Below are positions 34,770 to 43,342 of a stretch of DNA of 64,000 nucleotides, in pieces (within the stretch, counting starts at the first letter, position 1; every line of letters starts with the position of its first letter). Made by a program: the position numbers and the translations under genes. This DNA is from Paractinoplanes pyxinae (lineage in GTDB: Bacteria > Actinomycetota > Actinomycetes > Mycobacteriales > Micromonosporaceae), in contig NZ_JAPNTZ010000002.1 in NCBI RefSeq assembly GCF_026626335.1, positions 434,001 to 498,000 of the forward strand, read 5' to 3'. The notes beneath the pieces were generated by a model, which saw only the letters and a program-made list of their open reading frames with translations, was not told the origin of the DNA and made no database searches.

Positions 34770-35065
34770 GGCTCGCTCACTTCTGTGTGCACGCGGTCGG
34801 AGTGGCCGAGCGAGCGGCCGGGCGCGATCCGGTCACGCACCAGCCGCTTCAGCTCGGTCAGCTCCGGGTGGCCGCTCTCTTTCCGCGACCAGATCACCTC
34901 GTCGTCGAGCCGGATGTCGAACACCCCACCCGTACCGGGAACCAGAGCCACTTCGCCCAGCTCTTTCTGGAACGTGGTGAGCAGCTCTTGCGCCGTCCAC
35001 GCGGCCCGCAGCAACCAGCGGCACTGCGTGCAGTACTCGATCTCCAGGCGGGGTGTTCTCGTCAC
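34766..35065 (-). CDS. Rdx (SelW/SelT/SelH-like) thioredoxin-fold protein
   Basis: 99 residues with the N-terminal redox motif YCTQC (Cys12 and Cys15; selenoprotein W has Cys-x-x-Sec here), a following long helix and the strand FDIRLDDEVIWSRKESGHPE, typical of the Rdx family. It probably performs thiol-disulfide chemistry in the cytoplasm. GTG 35065 follows the MFS stop by 11 bp and the end overlaps the methyltransferase start, so all three are one transcript. Confidence 0.82.
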   Translation of the reverse strand: MTRTPRLEIEYCTQCRWLLRAAWTAQELLTTFQKELGEVALVPGTGGVFDIRLDDEVIWSRKESGHPELTELKRLVRDRIAPGRSLGHSDRVHTEVSEP

Positions 35066-35076
35066 AAGCGCCGAGT

Positions 35077-36489
35077 CTAGGCGGGCTCGAGCACCGGCTC
35101 CTCGTCCTTTTCCGCGGGCTCGGCCGAGCGCAGCGACCAGAGCGCGATCGGGATGCCCACCGCGACCAGCGCCGCCGCCACGACCAGCGAGAACTGGTAG
35201 CCCTCGAGGTAGCGGTGCAGCTCGGTGCCGCTGGCGGCGTTGGAGCGGTTGGTCAGGATGGCGCCGAGGATGGTGATGCCGAGCAGCCCGAACACCTCAC
35301 GTGAGACGTTGAGCATGCCCGAGGCGATGCCGGCCCGGCTCAGCGGCAGCGCGCCGACCACGACGTTGTTCAGCGGCACGAGCAGGCCGCCGCCGACGCC
35401 GTAGACCAGGAACCAGGGCAGCAGGTCGAGATACGAAGTTCCTTCGCCGTACGAGGAAATGCCCGCCACCGAGACGGCCATCAGCGCGAGCGCCGCGGCC
35501 ACCGTGCGCCCGGCCCCGAACCGTGCCTCGAGCCGGGGTGCGAGGGTGGCCATCACCGCCATGACCAGCGCCATCGGCACGAACGCGGCGCCCGCCTCGG
35601 TGGGCGAGAAGCCGAGCACGTTCTGCATGTAGATGGCCGTGTAGAAGTAGATGCCGAAGACGCCGAACGCCCACAGCCCCATGGCGAGCAGACCGCCGCT
35701 GAACACCCGCATGCGGAAGAAGGCCAGGTCCATCATCGGGTTGGCCGACCGGGCCTCGATGATCACAAAGGCGATGGCGCTCGCCGCCGCGACGGCGAAG
35801 CCGGCCAGGATGAGCCCCGACGTCCAGCCTCGCGATTCCCCTTCGATCAGGGCGAACGTCAGCGCGAAGAGCGCGAGCGACGAGGTGGCCAGGCCGGGCA
35901 GGTCGAGACCCCGGTTCGTGCCCCGCCGGCCGGCCGGGATGCTCCAGGCGGCCAGCGCGGCGGTGGCCAGGCCGATCGGCGCGTTGATCAGGAAGATCCA
36001 GCCCCACGAGGCGTGCTCGCTGAGCCAGCCGCCGGTCAGCGGACCGAAGGCCAGAGCCAGCGCGCCCACGCCGCCCCAGACGCCGACTGCCGTGGCCCGC
36101 TCGCGCGGATCGGGGAACAGCGCCGGCAGCAGGGCCAGCGTGGCCGGCGTCAGCAGCGCGGCGCCGATGCCCTGGACGGCCCGGGCGCCGATCAGCATCT
36201 CCTGGTTCTGAGCCAGGCCCGCGACCACCGAAGCCACGGTGAACACGGCCAGGCCCGAGAAGAAGGCCAGGCGCATGCCCAGCACGTCGGCGATGCGGCC
36301 GCCGGCCAGCAGCAGGCCCGCGAAGACCAGGATGTACGAGCTGGCGATCCACTCCAGGCCCTCGATGCTCAGCCCGAGGTCGCGCTGGATCGAGGGGAGG
36401 GCCACGTTGACCACGTTGTTGTCGAGGTAGGTCATGAAGGTGCCCAGCGCCACCGCGACCAGCGCCCACCACCTGCGGTTCTTCTCCAT
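35077..36489 (-). CDS. MFS drug exporter, DHA2 (14-helix, EmrB/QacA) family
   Basis: 470 residues with about 13-14 membrane helices. Motif A-like GGRIADVLGMRLAFFSG and the family motif TYLDNNVVNVALPSIQRDLG near the start are present, as are ARAVQGIGAALLTPATLAL (motif B) and GPLTGGWLSEHASWGWIFLINAPIG (motif C). It should expel drugs or cationic compounds with proton entry. It is divergent from a TetR gene, with four related operator sites between, and so is likely repressed by it. It heads an operon with the Rdx and methyltransferase genes. Confidence 0.88.
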   Translation of the reverse strand: MEKNRRWWALVAVALGTFMTYLDNNVVNVALPSIQRDLGLSIEGLEWIASSYILVFAGLLLAGGRIADVLGMRLAFFSGLAVFTVASVVAGLAQNQEMLIGARAVQGIGAALLTPATLALLPALFPDPRERATAVGVWGGVGALALAFGPLTGGWLSEHASWGWIFLINAPIGLATAALAAWSIPAGRRGTNRGLDLPGLATSSLALFALTFALIEGESRGWTSGLILAGFAVAAASAIAFVIIEARSANPMMDLAFFRMRVFSGGLLAMGLWAFGVFGIYFYTAIYMQNVLGFSPTEAGAAFVPMALVMAVMATLAPRLEARFGAGRTVAAALALMAVSVAGISSYGEGTSYLDLLPWFLVYGVGGGLLVPLNNVVVGALPLSRAGIASGMLNVSREVFGLLGITILGAILTNRSNAASGTELHRYLEGYQFSLVVAAALVAVGIPIALWSLRSAEPAEKDEEPVLEPA

Positions 36490-36499
36490 CGCGTCCCCC

Positions 36500-36556
36500 T
36501 GTACGACGTACCTGTACGTTGTAGATGTACGTCGTACATGAGACCTGTACGTTGTA
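36500..36556. promoter_or_regulatory. Cluster of four TetR operator-like sites
   Basis: Palindromes GTACG-A-CGTAC (36501-36511) and ATGTACG-T-CGTACAT (36525-36539) are interleaved with two copies of ACCTGTACGTTGTA (36510-36523 and 36543-36556), which are 33 bp apart. All share the TGTACG half-site, and they fill the spacer between the MFS and TetR genes. Confidence 0.75.
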
Positions 36557-36566
36557 TGGTTGTCAA

Positions 36567-37229
36567 GTGGCGGCAGAGAGACTGAGCAGGGTGACGGTGG
36601 CCGAGGCGGCGCTCCGCCTGGGCGACGACGAGGGCCTGGACGCGGTGACGATCCGCCGGCTTGCGACCGAGCTGGGCGTCACGCCGATGGCGCTCTACTG
36701 GCACTTCAAGAACAAGGATGAGCTGCTGATCGGCATCCTCGACCACGCCCTGTCGACCGTCCGGGCCGACCGCAGCGTCGGCGACCCGTGGCAGAAGCAG
36801 CTGCGCGCGATGATCGAGGCGCTGGTCGACGTCTGCCGCCGGCACCCGGTGCTGCCCGACCTGCTCCACTCGGTCGACAAGAATCAGGTGACCAGCTTCA
36901 CCCGGGCCACCGAGGACGCGCTGGCCCTGCTGGCCGAGGCCGGCTTCGACGTGCAGGAGGGCTTCTGGATCGGCAGCTACCTGCTGCACGGCGCCATCGG
37001 CCTGGTCGACGCGCAGCCCGAACTGCCGGTCAACGTGCCGGCGGCGGAGGGGCGCGAGTGGCGGCGGCAGCGGCGGCTCGAACTTGAGTGCCTGCCCGTC
37101 GACCGGTTCCCCATGATGGTGCGGTTCGGGGCCACCTACGCCGGCGAGCCCGAGGTCGAGCGGTACTACGCGTTCGGCATCGAGCTTCTGATCAACGGTG
37201 TCGAGGCGTCGGCCCGCCCTACTTCGTGA
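36567..37229 (+). CDS. TetR family repressor (TetR_C type)
   Basis: 220 residues from GTG 36567. The helix-turn-helix VTIRRLATELGVTPMALYWHFKNKDELL is typical of the TetR/ActII subgroup. The C-terminal domain (GFWIGSYLLHGAIGLVDAQ) resembles TetR_C, which binds drugs. The in-frame ATG at 36525 is rejected because it lies inside the operator array. It probably represses itself and the MFS operon. Its end overlaps the convergent surface-protein gene by 11 bp. Confidence 0.85.
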   Translation: MAAERLSRVTVAEAALRLGDDEGLDAVTIRRLATELGVTPMALYWHFKNKDELLIGILDHALSTVRADRSVGDPWQKQLRAMIEALVDVCRRHPVLPDLLHSVDKNQVTSFTRATEDALALLAEAGFDVQEGFWIGSYLLHGAIGLVDAQPELPVNVPAAEGREWRRQRRLELECLPVDRFPMMVRFGATYAGEPEVERYYAFGIELLINGVEASARPTS

Positions 37230-39141
37230 AGGTGAAGTACTTGTAGCCGCCGTACGTGGTGGTGTTCACCGTGTCGCCCGACTTGCCGTAGAGGTAGGAG
37301 GCTCGTACGCGATATTTCAGCCCGATGGTGTGGGTGCCGGCCAGTTCGTTGTAGGCCTGATTGCCGTACAGCTTGGAATAGGCGTTCATCCACGGCCGCC
37401 ACTGCTTGCCGTCGTGGAACTGGATCTCGAGATAGGCCGAGCGGCCCGGGTACGGCGACATGCTCGTGATGAAGCGCGGATCCACGGTCGAGCGCAGGAA
37501 GTGGTACGAAACCGAGCCGATGTTGCCGGTGCCGTAGTGCCGGTCGAGCGCGACCGAAACGCTGACCTTGGTGGCGACCGTCGACCGGGCGGTGCGGGCC
37601 GGGGTGAAATTGTCGCCGCGGAAGATCGCCGATATCGTGGTGGTGCGGGTCAGCTTGAACGGCGCGGTCACGACGCCCTGGCTGTTGGCGACGGCCTTGC
37701 GCACCAGGCGATTCGGCTGGTCGGTGCCGTACGGGTCGGCCCAGATCTCGACCGTGCGGTTCGACGAGGTGGCGCCGAGCTTGGCGGTGAAGGTCACCGT
37801 CGTCCCGGCCGCGAACGTGCTGCCGTTGCGATCGATGCTGAGCGTCGTCGCCTTGACCGTGCCCACCTGGAAAGACTTGGTGACGGTGACCGGCGTGTAG
37901 TCGGTGTTGCCGGCGAAAGCGACCGTGTAGGTGACCGTGCCGCTGCGCGTCGGCTGGTCGCTGATCGAGAAACGACCGTTCGCCGGTACGGTCGTCGGCC
38001 CCACCCGGCGGCTGCCGGCTGCATCCTTACGGGTGATCACCACGGGCAGCCCGGCCGGAACCGGGTTGCCGAAGACGCCGGTGATCGTGGTAGTCCGGCC
38101 CAGGTCCACCTTGGACGGCACGGTCAGCTGCAGCGACGTGGGCAGCTTGGCCGGGTCGCCGAAGATCTGCAGGGTGTACTGGCTGCCGCTGCCGGCCACG
38201 CCGAACAGGCGCGGGCCGTCCGGCTGCCCGGCCAGGCCGCCGGGCTGCAGCGTGCCGCCGCCCTGCACGGTGAACTGCTTGGCGGGCGTGGCCGAGCCGG
38301 ACGCGAACACCGAGACGGCCTTGGTCGCCGTGCCGCCGATGCCGATGGCCACCGTGCCGTCGGCGCGCACGGCCACGGCGTTGCCGTCGGCGCCGGCGCT
38401 GTAGCTCTGGATCGTGCTGAGGTCGGCCGGCTTCACCGCGCGGGTCAGGCTCTGCGGGCCGGCCGCGAGCAGGCGGCTGCCGTCGGCGGTGAAGATCAGG
38501 TCCCGCGTACGACCAAGGTCCTTGGCCACGGAGGCGGCGGGCTTCGCGGTCGAGACGTCGAAGACGGTGACGTTTGTTCCGCCGGCGGCGACGAGCGAGC
38601 TGCCGCTGCCGGTGAGGATCGGCGCCTCGTCGAACGTGGTGGCGATGACGTCCGGGATCGGCTCGGGTTCCTCCTCGCCGCCGCGCGGCAGCTTGCCGAT
38701 GGCGCCGTCCTCGTCGCCGAACCACAGCGCGTTGCCGGCCTCGGCGAGCGTGGCCGGGTGCACGTCGGCGTCGGTCCGGTAGGTCTCGATCTTCTTGCCG
38801 GATTCGTTGAAGGCGACGATCGCCTTCTGGTCGGGCACCGCGGCGTAGACGTCACCGTCCTTGGCCAGCAGCAACCCGCTCACGCCGGCGAGGTCTTTCT
38901 CGGTCGACTTGACCACGCCGGCGTAGTCGGTCGTGATCACCTGGCCGGCGGCCGGGTCGCTGATGTAGACCCGCTGGTTCGCGCCGTCCACCACGATGTC
39001 GCCGAACGAGGTGATGGGCAGGGCGACCTTGAGGTCGATCGCGGCGGCCGGGCCGGGGGCGCTCAGGGCGAACGCGGTCGAGCCCGCGACGAGGGCGGCC
39101 GACAACGCTGCTCGCGTGATCCGATGAGACACGTCGGGCAT
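37219..39141 (-). CDS. Secreted multi-domain protein: beta-propeller-like plus Ig-like repeats
   Basis: 640 residues. A Sec signal peptide ends near AAA-ID (about 34-36). Residues 40-310 repeat short blades such as DIVVDGANQRVYISDPAAGQVITTD and resemble a beta-propeller. From about 310 two bacterial Ig-like domains follow (TVPSKVDLGRTTTITGVFGNPVPAG... and TVKATTLSIDRNGSTFAAGTTVTFTAKL...), then a beta-rich C-terminal domain with many aromatics. No sortase motif or membrane anchor is visible, so it is likely released or held noncovalently. The ATG at 39141 is chosen; 39165 is possible. Function unknown, perhaps adhesion or wall binding. Confidence 0.72.
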   Translation of the reverse strand: MPDVSHRITRAALSAALVAGSTAFALSAPGPAAAIDLKVALPITSFGDIVVDGANQRVYISDPAAGQVITTDYAGVVKSTEKDLAGVSGLLLAKDGDVYAAVPDQKAIVAFNESGKKIETYRTDADVHPATLAEAGNALWFGDEDGAIGKLPRGGEEEPEPIPDVIATTFDEAPILTGSGSSLVAAGGTNVTVFDVSTAKPAASVAKDLGRTRDLIFTADGSRLLAAGPQSLTRAVKPADLSTIQSYSAGADGNAVAVRADGTVAIGIGGTATKAVSVFASGSATPAKQFTVQGGGTLQPGGLAGQPDGPRLFGVAGSGSQYTLQIFGDPAKLPTSLQLTVPSKVDLGRTTTITGVFGNPVPAGLPVVITRKDAAGSRRVGPTTVPANGRFSISDQPTRSGTVTYTVAFAGNTDYTPVTVTKSFQVGTVKATTLSIDRNGSTFAAGTTVTFTAKLGATSSNRTVEIWADPYGTDQPNRLVRKAVANSQGVVTAPFKLTRTTTISAIFRGDNFTPARTARSTVATKVSVSVALDRHYGTGNIGSVSYHFLRSTVDPRFITSMSPYPGRSAYLEIQFHDGKQWRPWMNAYSKLYGNQAYNELAGTHTIGLKYRVRASYLYGKSGDTVNTTTYGGYKYFTFTK

Positions 39142-39235
39142 CGTACGGGCGCGGGCGGCGGGCATTGATCGGCCGAACGGATCGACGCCCGCCACCCTTT
39201 GATCGCCTCTTACGTCGTGGCCTCTTAGTAGCCGC

Positions 39236-39688
39236 TTACTTTGTGGTCTCGCCTTCGAGCACTCGCTCGTCGCGCGACTCGGCGGTGGTGATGGCGATGC
39301 GCCGCGGCTTGGCCGCCTCGGCCACCGGGATGGTCAGCGTCAGCACGCCGTCCTGCCAGGTGGCGCTGATGCGGTCGAGGTCGAGGCCGTCGCCCAGGGT
39401 CAGCCGCCGCTCGAACGAGCCGGTCGCCCGCTCGCGGCGCAGCCACTGCACCTCGGCGTCGGTGCGCGGCGAACGCTCGGCGCGGATGGTCAGCACGCGC
39501 CCGTCGACGCCCACGTCGACCGAGCCGGGGTCGACGCCGGCCAGGTCGCAGTGCAGAACGAAGTGGTCGCCCGAGCGGTAGAGGTCCATCGGCATCGCGA
39601 TCGGGGCGGTGCCGCCGTTGCCGGACGCCCCCAGCATCTGGCCGGCCAGACGGTCGAACTCACGGAACGGATCGAAAGTCAGCACCAC
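39236..39688 (-). CDS. hsp20: Small heat-shock protein (Hsp20, alpha-crystallin domain)
   Basis: 150 residues. FDPFREFDRLAGQML is the usual N-terminal helix. The alpha-crystallin domain contains MDLYRSGDHFVLHCDLAGVDPGSVDVGVDGRVLTIRAER and SFERRLTLGDGLDLDRISATWQDGVLTLTIPV, ending with the I-x-V-type anchor region IPVAEAAKP. It holds unfolding proteins without ATP. GTG 39688 stands 9 nt after GGAGG (39698-39702). A CIRCE element 140 bp upstream implies HrcA control. A GC-rich hairpin sits just before the ribosome site. Confidence 0.92.
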   Translation of the reverse strand: MVLTFDPFREFDRLAGQMLGASGNGGTAPIAMPMDLYRSGDHFVLHCDLAGVDPGSVDVGVDGRVLTIRAERSPRTDAEVQWLRRERATGSFERRLTLGDGLDLDRISATWQDGVLTLTIPVAEAAKPRRIAITTAESRDERVLEGETTK

Positions 39689-39711
39689 GGGATCCACCTC
39701 CTGCAGACAGC

Positions 39712-39730
39712 CCGCCGGCCTTTCCGGCGG
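39712..39730 (-). other. Leader hairpin before the hsp20 ribosome site
   Basis: On the coding strand CCGCCGG and CCGGCGG enclose AAAGG, ten nucleotides before the Shine-Dalgarno sequence. It may stabilise the mRNA; it does not cover the ribosome site, so a thermometer role is unproven. Confidence 0.4.
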
Positions 39731-39827
39731 TGCGCGTGGCGCTCGGCTCAGATCAAATGCGCCGAGGTCGTGCGGCTCGTCCCGAGGTGGCTCATCACCG
39801 CGGTGAGCAGCAGCGACAAGTAATTTT

Positions 39828-39854
39828 TTAGCACTGTCCCCCAAGGAGTGCCAA
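39828..39854. promoter_or_regulatory. CIRCE element (HrcA operator) upstream of hsp20
   Basis: TTAGCACTG-N9-GAGTGCCAA matches the CIRCE consensus TTAGCACTC-N9-GAGTGCTAA with one mismatch in each arm and the exact 9-bp spacer. On the hsp20 strand a TTGGCA -35 lies in one arm, and an A-rich -10 region follows the other. Confidence 0.88.
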
Positions 39855-39889
39855 GCCCTTCCGGCGAAATTTTTGTCGGAGGCCGCCGG

Positions 39890-39895
39890 TAGGTT
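39890..39895 (+). promoter_or_regulatory. Leaderless -10 box TAGGTT of the MFS gene
   Basis: TAGGTT, seven bases, then ATG 39903. This favours the ATG over the longer in-frame reading from 39873. Confidence 0.55.
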
Positions 39896-39902
39896 CGAGG
39901 CC

Positions 39903-41087
39903 ATGAGTCGTACGCGTGCATGGGTCGCCCTGGCGGCGCTGTCGCTCGGCGCGTTCCTCTACGTGACGGTCGAGACGCTGCCGATCGGCCTGCTGGCCGC
40001 CATGGCCACCGACCTGGGGGTCAGCGAGTCCTCGGTCGGTCTGCTGGTCACGGCGTACGGGTTCGTCGTCGTGGTCGTGACGGTGCCGCTCACCCGGCTC
40101 ACCTCGTCCTGGCCGCGCCGCCGCCTGCTGGTCGTGCTGCTGGCCCTCTTCGCCGTCGCCACGGCCCTGTCCGCGCTGGCCATGAACTATCCGTCGCTGC
40201 TGGCCGCCCGGGTCGCGATCGCGGTGAGCCAGTCGGTCTTCTGGGCGGTCGTCACGCCCGCCGCGGCCGGCCTGTTCCCGGCGCATCTGCGGGGTCGCGC
40301 GATCTCGATGGTGTTCGCCGGCAGCTCGACCGCGCCGCTGGTCGGCGTCCCCCTCGGCACCTGGCTGGGCCAGCAGGCCGGGTGGCGGCTGCCCTTCCTG
40401 GCCCTGGGCGTGCTGGGCCTGGCCGTGCTGGTCGTGGTGCTGATCCTGCTGCCCGAGACGCCGCGCGGCACCGGCGCGGCCGACCGCGGCACAGCGCCCG
40501 ACGCCGGCCGCTACCGCATGCTGGTCGTCGCGAGCGCGGTTACCGTGTCCGGCGCGTTCGTCGCGTTCACCTACATCGACCCGTTCCTCACCCGGGTCAG
40601 CGGCTTCGACCATTCCGCGCTGGGCCCGATCCTGTTGCTGCGGGGCGTGGCCGGCCTGCTCGGCGTCGTGGTGGCCGGCCTGGTGGTCACCCGGTGGGGC
40701 TGGCCGAGCTGGCTGGCCGCCACGGTCATCCAGGCGGTGGCCCTGGGCGCCCTGTTCGCCTTCGGCAGCCATCAGGTGGCCGCGGCCGTCGCCACCGCGC
40801 TGGCCGGCTTCGCGCTCTCCGGCGCCGCCTCGATCCTGGGGGCCCGGGTGCTCGAGGTCGCCCCCGGCACTACCGACATGGCCGGCGCCGGCACGTCCAC
40901 CTCGTTCAACGTCGGCATCACGGCCGGTGCCCTGCTGGGCAGCGTCCTGCTGAGCAACGTCGGCCCCCGCGCCCCGGTCCTGGCCGGCGCCACCCTGAGC
41001 GTCCTGGCCCTGCTGGTGGTGCTGGCCGAGCCCCGCTTCGCCACCAGCCGCAGCCCCTTGCCGGAAAGAGCGGGCGCCGATGTCTGA
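39903..41087 (+). CDS. MFS transporter, 12 helices (AraJ/SotB-like)
   Basis: 394 residues with twelve membrane helices. ALAALSLGAFLYVTVETLPIGLL at the start and LGVSESSVGLLVTAYG are typical of the sugar or drug efflux branch (DHA1, AraJ/SotB/PbuE), as is the loop LTRLTSSWPRRRLLVVLL between helices 2 and 3. The cargo is unknown; arabinose, purine or chloramphenicol-type export are possibilities by family. It is divergent from hsp20. Confidence 0.83.
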   Translation: MSRTRAWVALAALSLGAFLYVTVETLPIGLLAAMATDLGVSESSVGLLVTAYGFVVVVVTVPLTRLTSSWPRRRLLVVLLALFAVATALSALAMNYPSLLAARVAIAVSQSVFWAVVTPAAAGLFPAHLRGRAISMVFAGSSTAPLVGVPLGTWLGQQAGWRLPFLALGVLGLAVLVVVLILLPETPRGTGAADRGTAPDAGRYRMLVVASAVTVSGAFVAFTYIDPFLTRVSGFDHSALGPILLLRGVAGLLGVVVAGLVVTRWGWPSWLAATVIQAVALGALFAFGSHQVAAAVATALAGFALSGAASILGARVLEVAPGTTDMAGAGTSTSFNVGITAGALLGSVLLSNVGPRAPVLAGATLSVLALLVVLAEPRFATSRSPLPERAGADV

Positions 41088-41114
41088 CGCCCGGCCGCGC
41101 GGCAGACTGATGGC

Positions 41115-42119
41115 ATGCGCGCATTCGTGATCACCGGGCCCGGCCGGTCCGAGGTCGTCGACGTCGAACCGCCGGTGGCCGGCCCGGGCGAGGTGGTCGT
41201 CGACGTCGAGCGGGCCGGCGTCTGCGGCACTGACATGGAATTCCTCAGCGGCGAGATGGCCTACCTGGCCACCGGCGACGCCGCCTATCCGGTGCGCATC
41301 GGGCACGAGTGGAGCGGCACGGTGTCGGCGATCGGGGCCGAGGTCGATCCGTCGTGGCTCGGCCGCCGGGTCACCGGCGACACCATGCTCGGCTGCGGCA
41401 AGTGCGCTCGCTGCACCAACGGGCGGCAACATCTGTGCGCCGACCGGTACGAGATCGGCATCCGCCGGGGCTGGCCGGGCGCCCTGGCCGAACAGCTGCC
41501 GGTGCCCGCGAAGGCCTTGTTCGCGCTGCCCGACGAGGTCGACGCCACGCTGGGCGCGCTGGTCGAGCCGGGCGGCAACGCGCTGCGCGCGGTCCGGGCG
41601 GCTCAACCCGCGCCGGGCAAGACCGTGCTCGTCCTCGGGCCGGGGACGATCGGCCTGCTGGTCGCGATGTTCGCCCGGGCCGGCGGGGCGGAGGTGCACC
41701 TGCTGGGTGCGACCGCCGAATCGCTGACGTTCGCCCGCTCGCTCGGCTTCGACCACACGTGGACCAGCGACGAGCTGCCCTCCGTGCCCTACGACTCGAT
41801 CGTCGACGCCACCAACGCGCCCGCGCTGCCGGCCTTCGCCCTCGAACGGGTCGAGCCCGGCGGGCGGGTCGTCTGCATCGGCATCGCACCCGAACCGTCC
41901 CTGGTGGACACTCGTCAGGCCGTGCTGAAAGACGTTACGCTCACCGGCATTCTGAGCGCTTCCGGCGGGCTGGGCGAGACCGTCGAGGCGTACCGGTCCG
42001 GGGCGGTCGACCCGAGGCTGCTGGTCGCCGAGACGGTGGGGCTGGACCAGGCGGCCGAGGTGCTGGCCGGTCGGCGCCGCGGATCGGCACCGAAAATACA
42101 CATCGATCCCCGAGGGTGA
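41115..42119 (+). CDS. Zinc-dependent alcohol dehydrogenase (MDR family)
   Basis: 334 residues. The catalytic zinc ligands are in CGTD (about 37-40) and GHEWSG (about 63-68). The structural zinc site has four cysteines in LGCGKCARCTNGRQHLC (about 94-110). The NAD(P) fold shows VLVLGPGTIGLLVA (about 175-188). It resembles sorbitol, threonine or glucose dehydrogenases, but the substrate cannot be fixed. Seven bases before ATG 41115 lies CAGACT, a weak leaderless -10 candidate. The next gene begins 4 bp after the stop. Confidence 0.87.
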   Translation: MRAFVITGPGRSEVVDVEPPVAGPGEVVVDVERAGVCGTDMEFLSGEMAYLATGDAAYPVRIGHEWSGTVSAIGAEVDPSWLGRRVTGDTMLGCGKCARCTNGRQHLCADRYEIGIRRGWPGALAEQLPVPAKALFALPDEVDATLGALVEPGGNALRAVRAAQPAPGKTVLVLGPGTIGLLVAMFARAGGAEVHLLGATAESLTFARSLGFDHTWTSDELPSVPYDSIVDATNAPALPAFALERVEPGGRVVCIGIAPEPSLVDTRQAVLKDVTLTGILSASGGLGETVEAYRSGAVDPRLLVAETVGLDQAAEVLAGRRRGSAPKIHIDPRG

Positions 42120-42123
42120 AGCG

Positions 42124-43314
42124 ATGAGCTACGTGGTGGTGGGCGGCGGGCTGGCGGCGGCCAAGGCGGTCGAGGCGCTGCGGGACGAGGGCTACGACGG
42201 TCCGGTCACCCTGATCGGGGCCGAGGTCGACCGGCCGTACGAACGTCCGCCGCTTTCGAAGGGCCTGCTGCTCGGCGCCGACGAGCCCGAGAGCGTCTTC
42301 GTGCACTCGCTCGCCTGGTACGACGAACACCGCGTCGACCTGCGGCTGGGCGCCACCGTGACCGCCGTCGACCGGGCGGCCAAGGTCGTGCGGCTGGCCG
42401 GCGGCGACGAGGTGGCCTACGAGCGTCTGCTGCTGGCGACCGGCTCGACGCCCCGGCCGCTGCCGGTGCCCGGCGGGGAAAGAGCGCTTCTGCTGCGTAC
42501 GCTGGCCGACTCGCACCGCATCTCCGAGGCCGTCACCGCGACCACGCGCCTCGTGGTGGTCGGCGCCGGCTGGATAGGTCTCGAGGTCGCGGCGGCCATG
42601 CGCAGCCGGGGCGCGCAGGTGACCGTGATCGGGGCGACCGCCCTGCCGCTGCAGAAGGTGCTCGGCGACGAGATGGCCTCCGTCTTCGCCGACCTGCACC
42701 GGGCCAACGGCACCGACCTGCGGATGGGCACCCACGTCACCGAGGTCACCCCGACCGAGGTCGTGCTGGCCGACGGCACCCGCCTGCCGGCCGACGTGGT
42801 GGTGGCCGGCGTGGGCGTCACCCCGAACGTCGCCTTGGCCGCCGAGGCCGGCCTGGCCGTCGACAACGGCGTGCTGGTGTCGTCCAGCCTGGCCACCAGC
42901 GACCCCGACATCTTTGCCGCGGGTGACATCGCCCACCTCGAGCACGCCTTCCTCGGCCGCCGGATCCGGGTCGAGCACTGGGACGTCGCCATCCACACCG
43001 GCCAGGCCGCGGCCCGGGCGATGCTGGGGCGCGAGGTGGCGTACGACCGCCTGCCCTACTTCTTCACCGACCAGTACGACCTGGGCATGGAATACACGGG
43101 CGCCGCGCCCCTCGACGCCGAGGTGCTGGTCCGCGGCGACGTGGCGGCCCGCGAGTTCATCGCGTTCTGGCTGGTCGACGGCCGGGTGGCAGCCGGCATG
43201 AACGTCAACATCTGGGACGTGGCCGACCAGATCGGCGACCTCATCCGCTCCCGCGCGGTCGTCGACCGCAAGCGGCTGACCGACCCCTCGGTCCCGTTGA
43301 CAGACCTCAGCTAG
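42124..43314 (+). CDS. FAD/NAD(P)-dependent ferredoxin reductase-type oxidoreductase
   Basis: 396 residues. FAD motif VVVGGGLAAAKAVEALRDEG near the start, YERPPLSKGLL, NAD motif VVVGAGWIGLEVAAAMR (about 143-160) and a second FAD contact DPDIFAAGDIAHLEH are those of rhodocoxin, putidaredoxin or BphA4-type reductases. Its ferredoxin or P450 partner is not adjacent. GAGGGTGA precedes the ATG. Close linkage with the alcohol dehydrogenase suggests one oxidative pathway, which is inference. Confidence 0.87.
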   Translation: MSYVVVGGGLAAAKAVEALRDEGYDGPVTLIGAEVDRPYERPPLSKGLLLGADEPESVFVHSLAWYDEHRVDLRLGATVTAVDRAAKVVRLAGGDEVAYERLLLATGSTPRPLPVPGGERALLLRTLADSHRISEAVTATTRLVVVGAGWIGLEVAAAMRSRGAQVTVIGATALPLQKVLGDEMASVFADLHRANGTDLRMGTHVTEVTPTEVVLADGTRLPADVVVAGVGVTPNVALAAEAGLAVDNGVLVSSSLATSDPDIFAAGDIAHLEHAFLGRRIRVEHWDVAIHTGQAAARAMLGREVAYDRLPYFFTDQYDLGMEYTGAAPLDAEVLVRGDVAAREFIAFWLVDGRVAAGMNVNIWDVADQIGDLIRSRAVVDRKRLTDPSVPLTDLS

Positions 43315-43342
43315 CGCTGCCCTCGGTCGCTTTGACGGGGCC

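Noticed and set aside
39142..39235. GGCGGGC...GCCCGCC inverted repeat as a terminator after hsp20
   Set aside because: Loop is long with several mismatched bases and no U-run; may be chance in GC-rich DNA.
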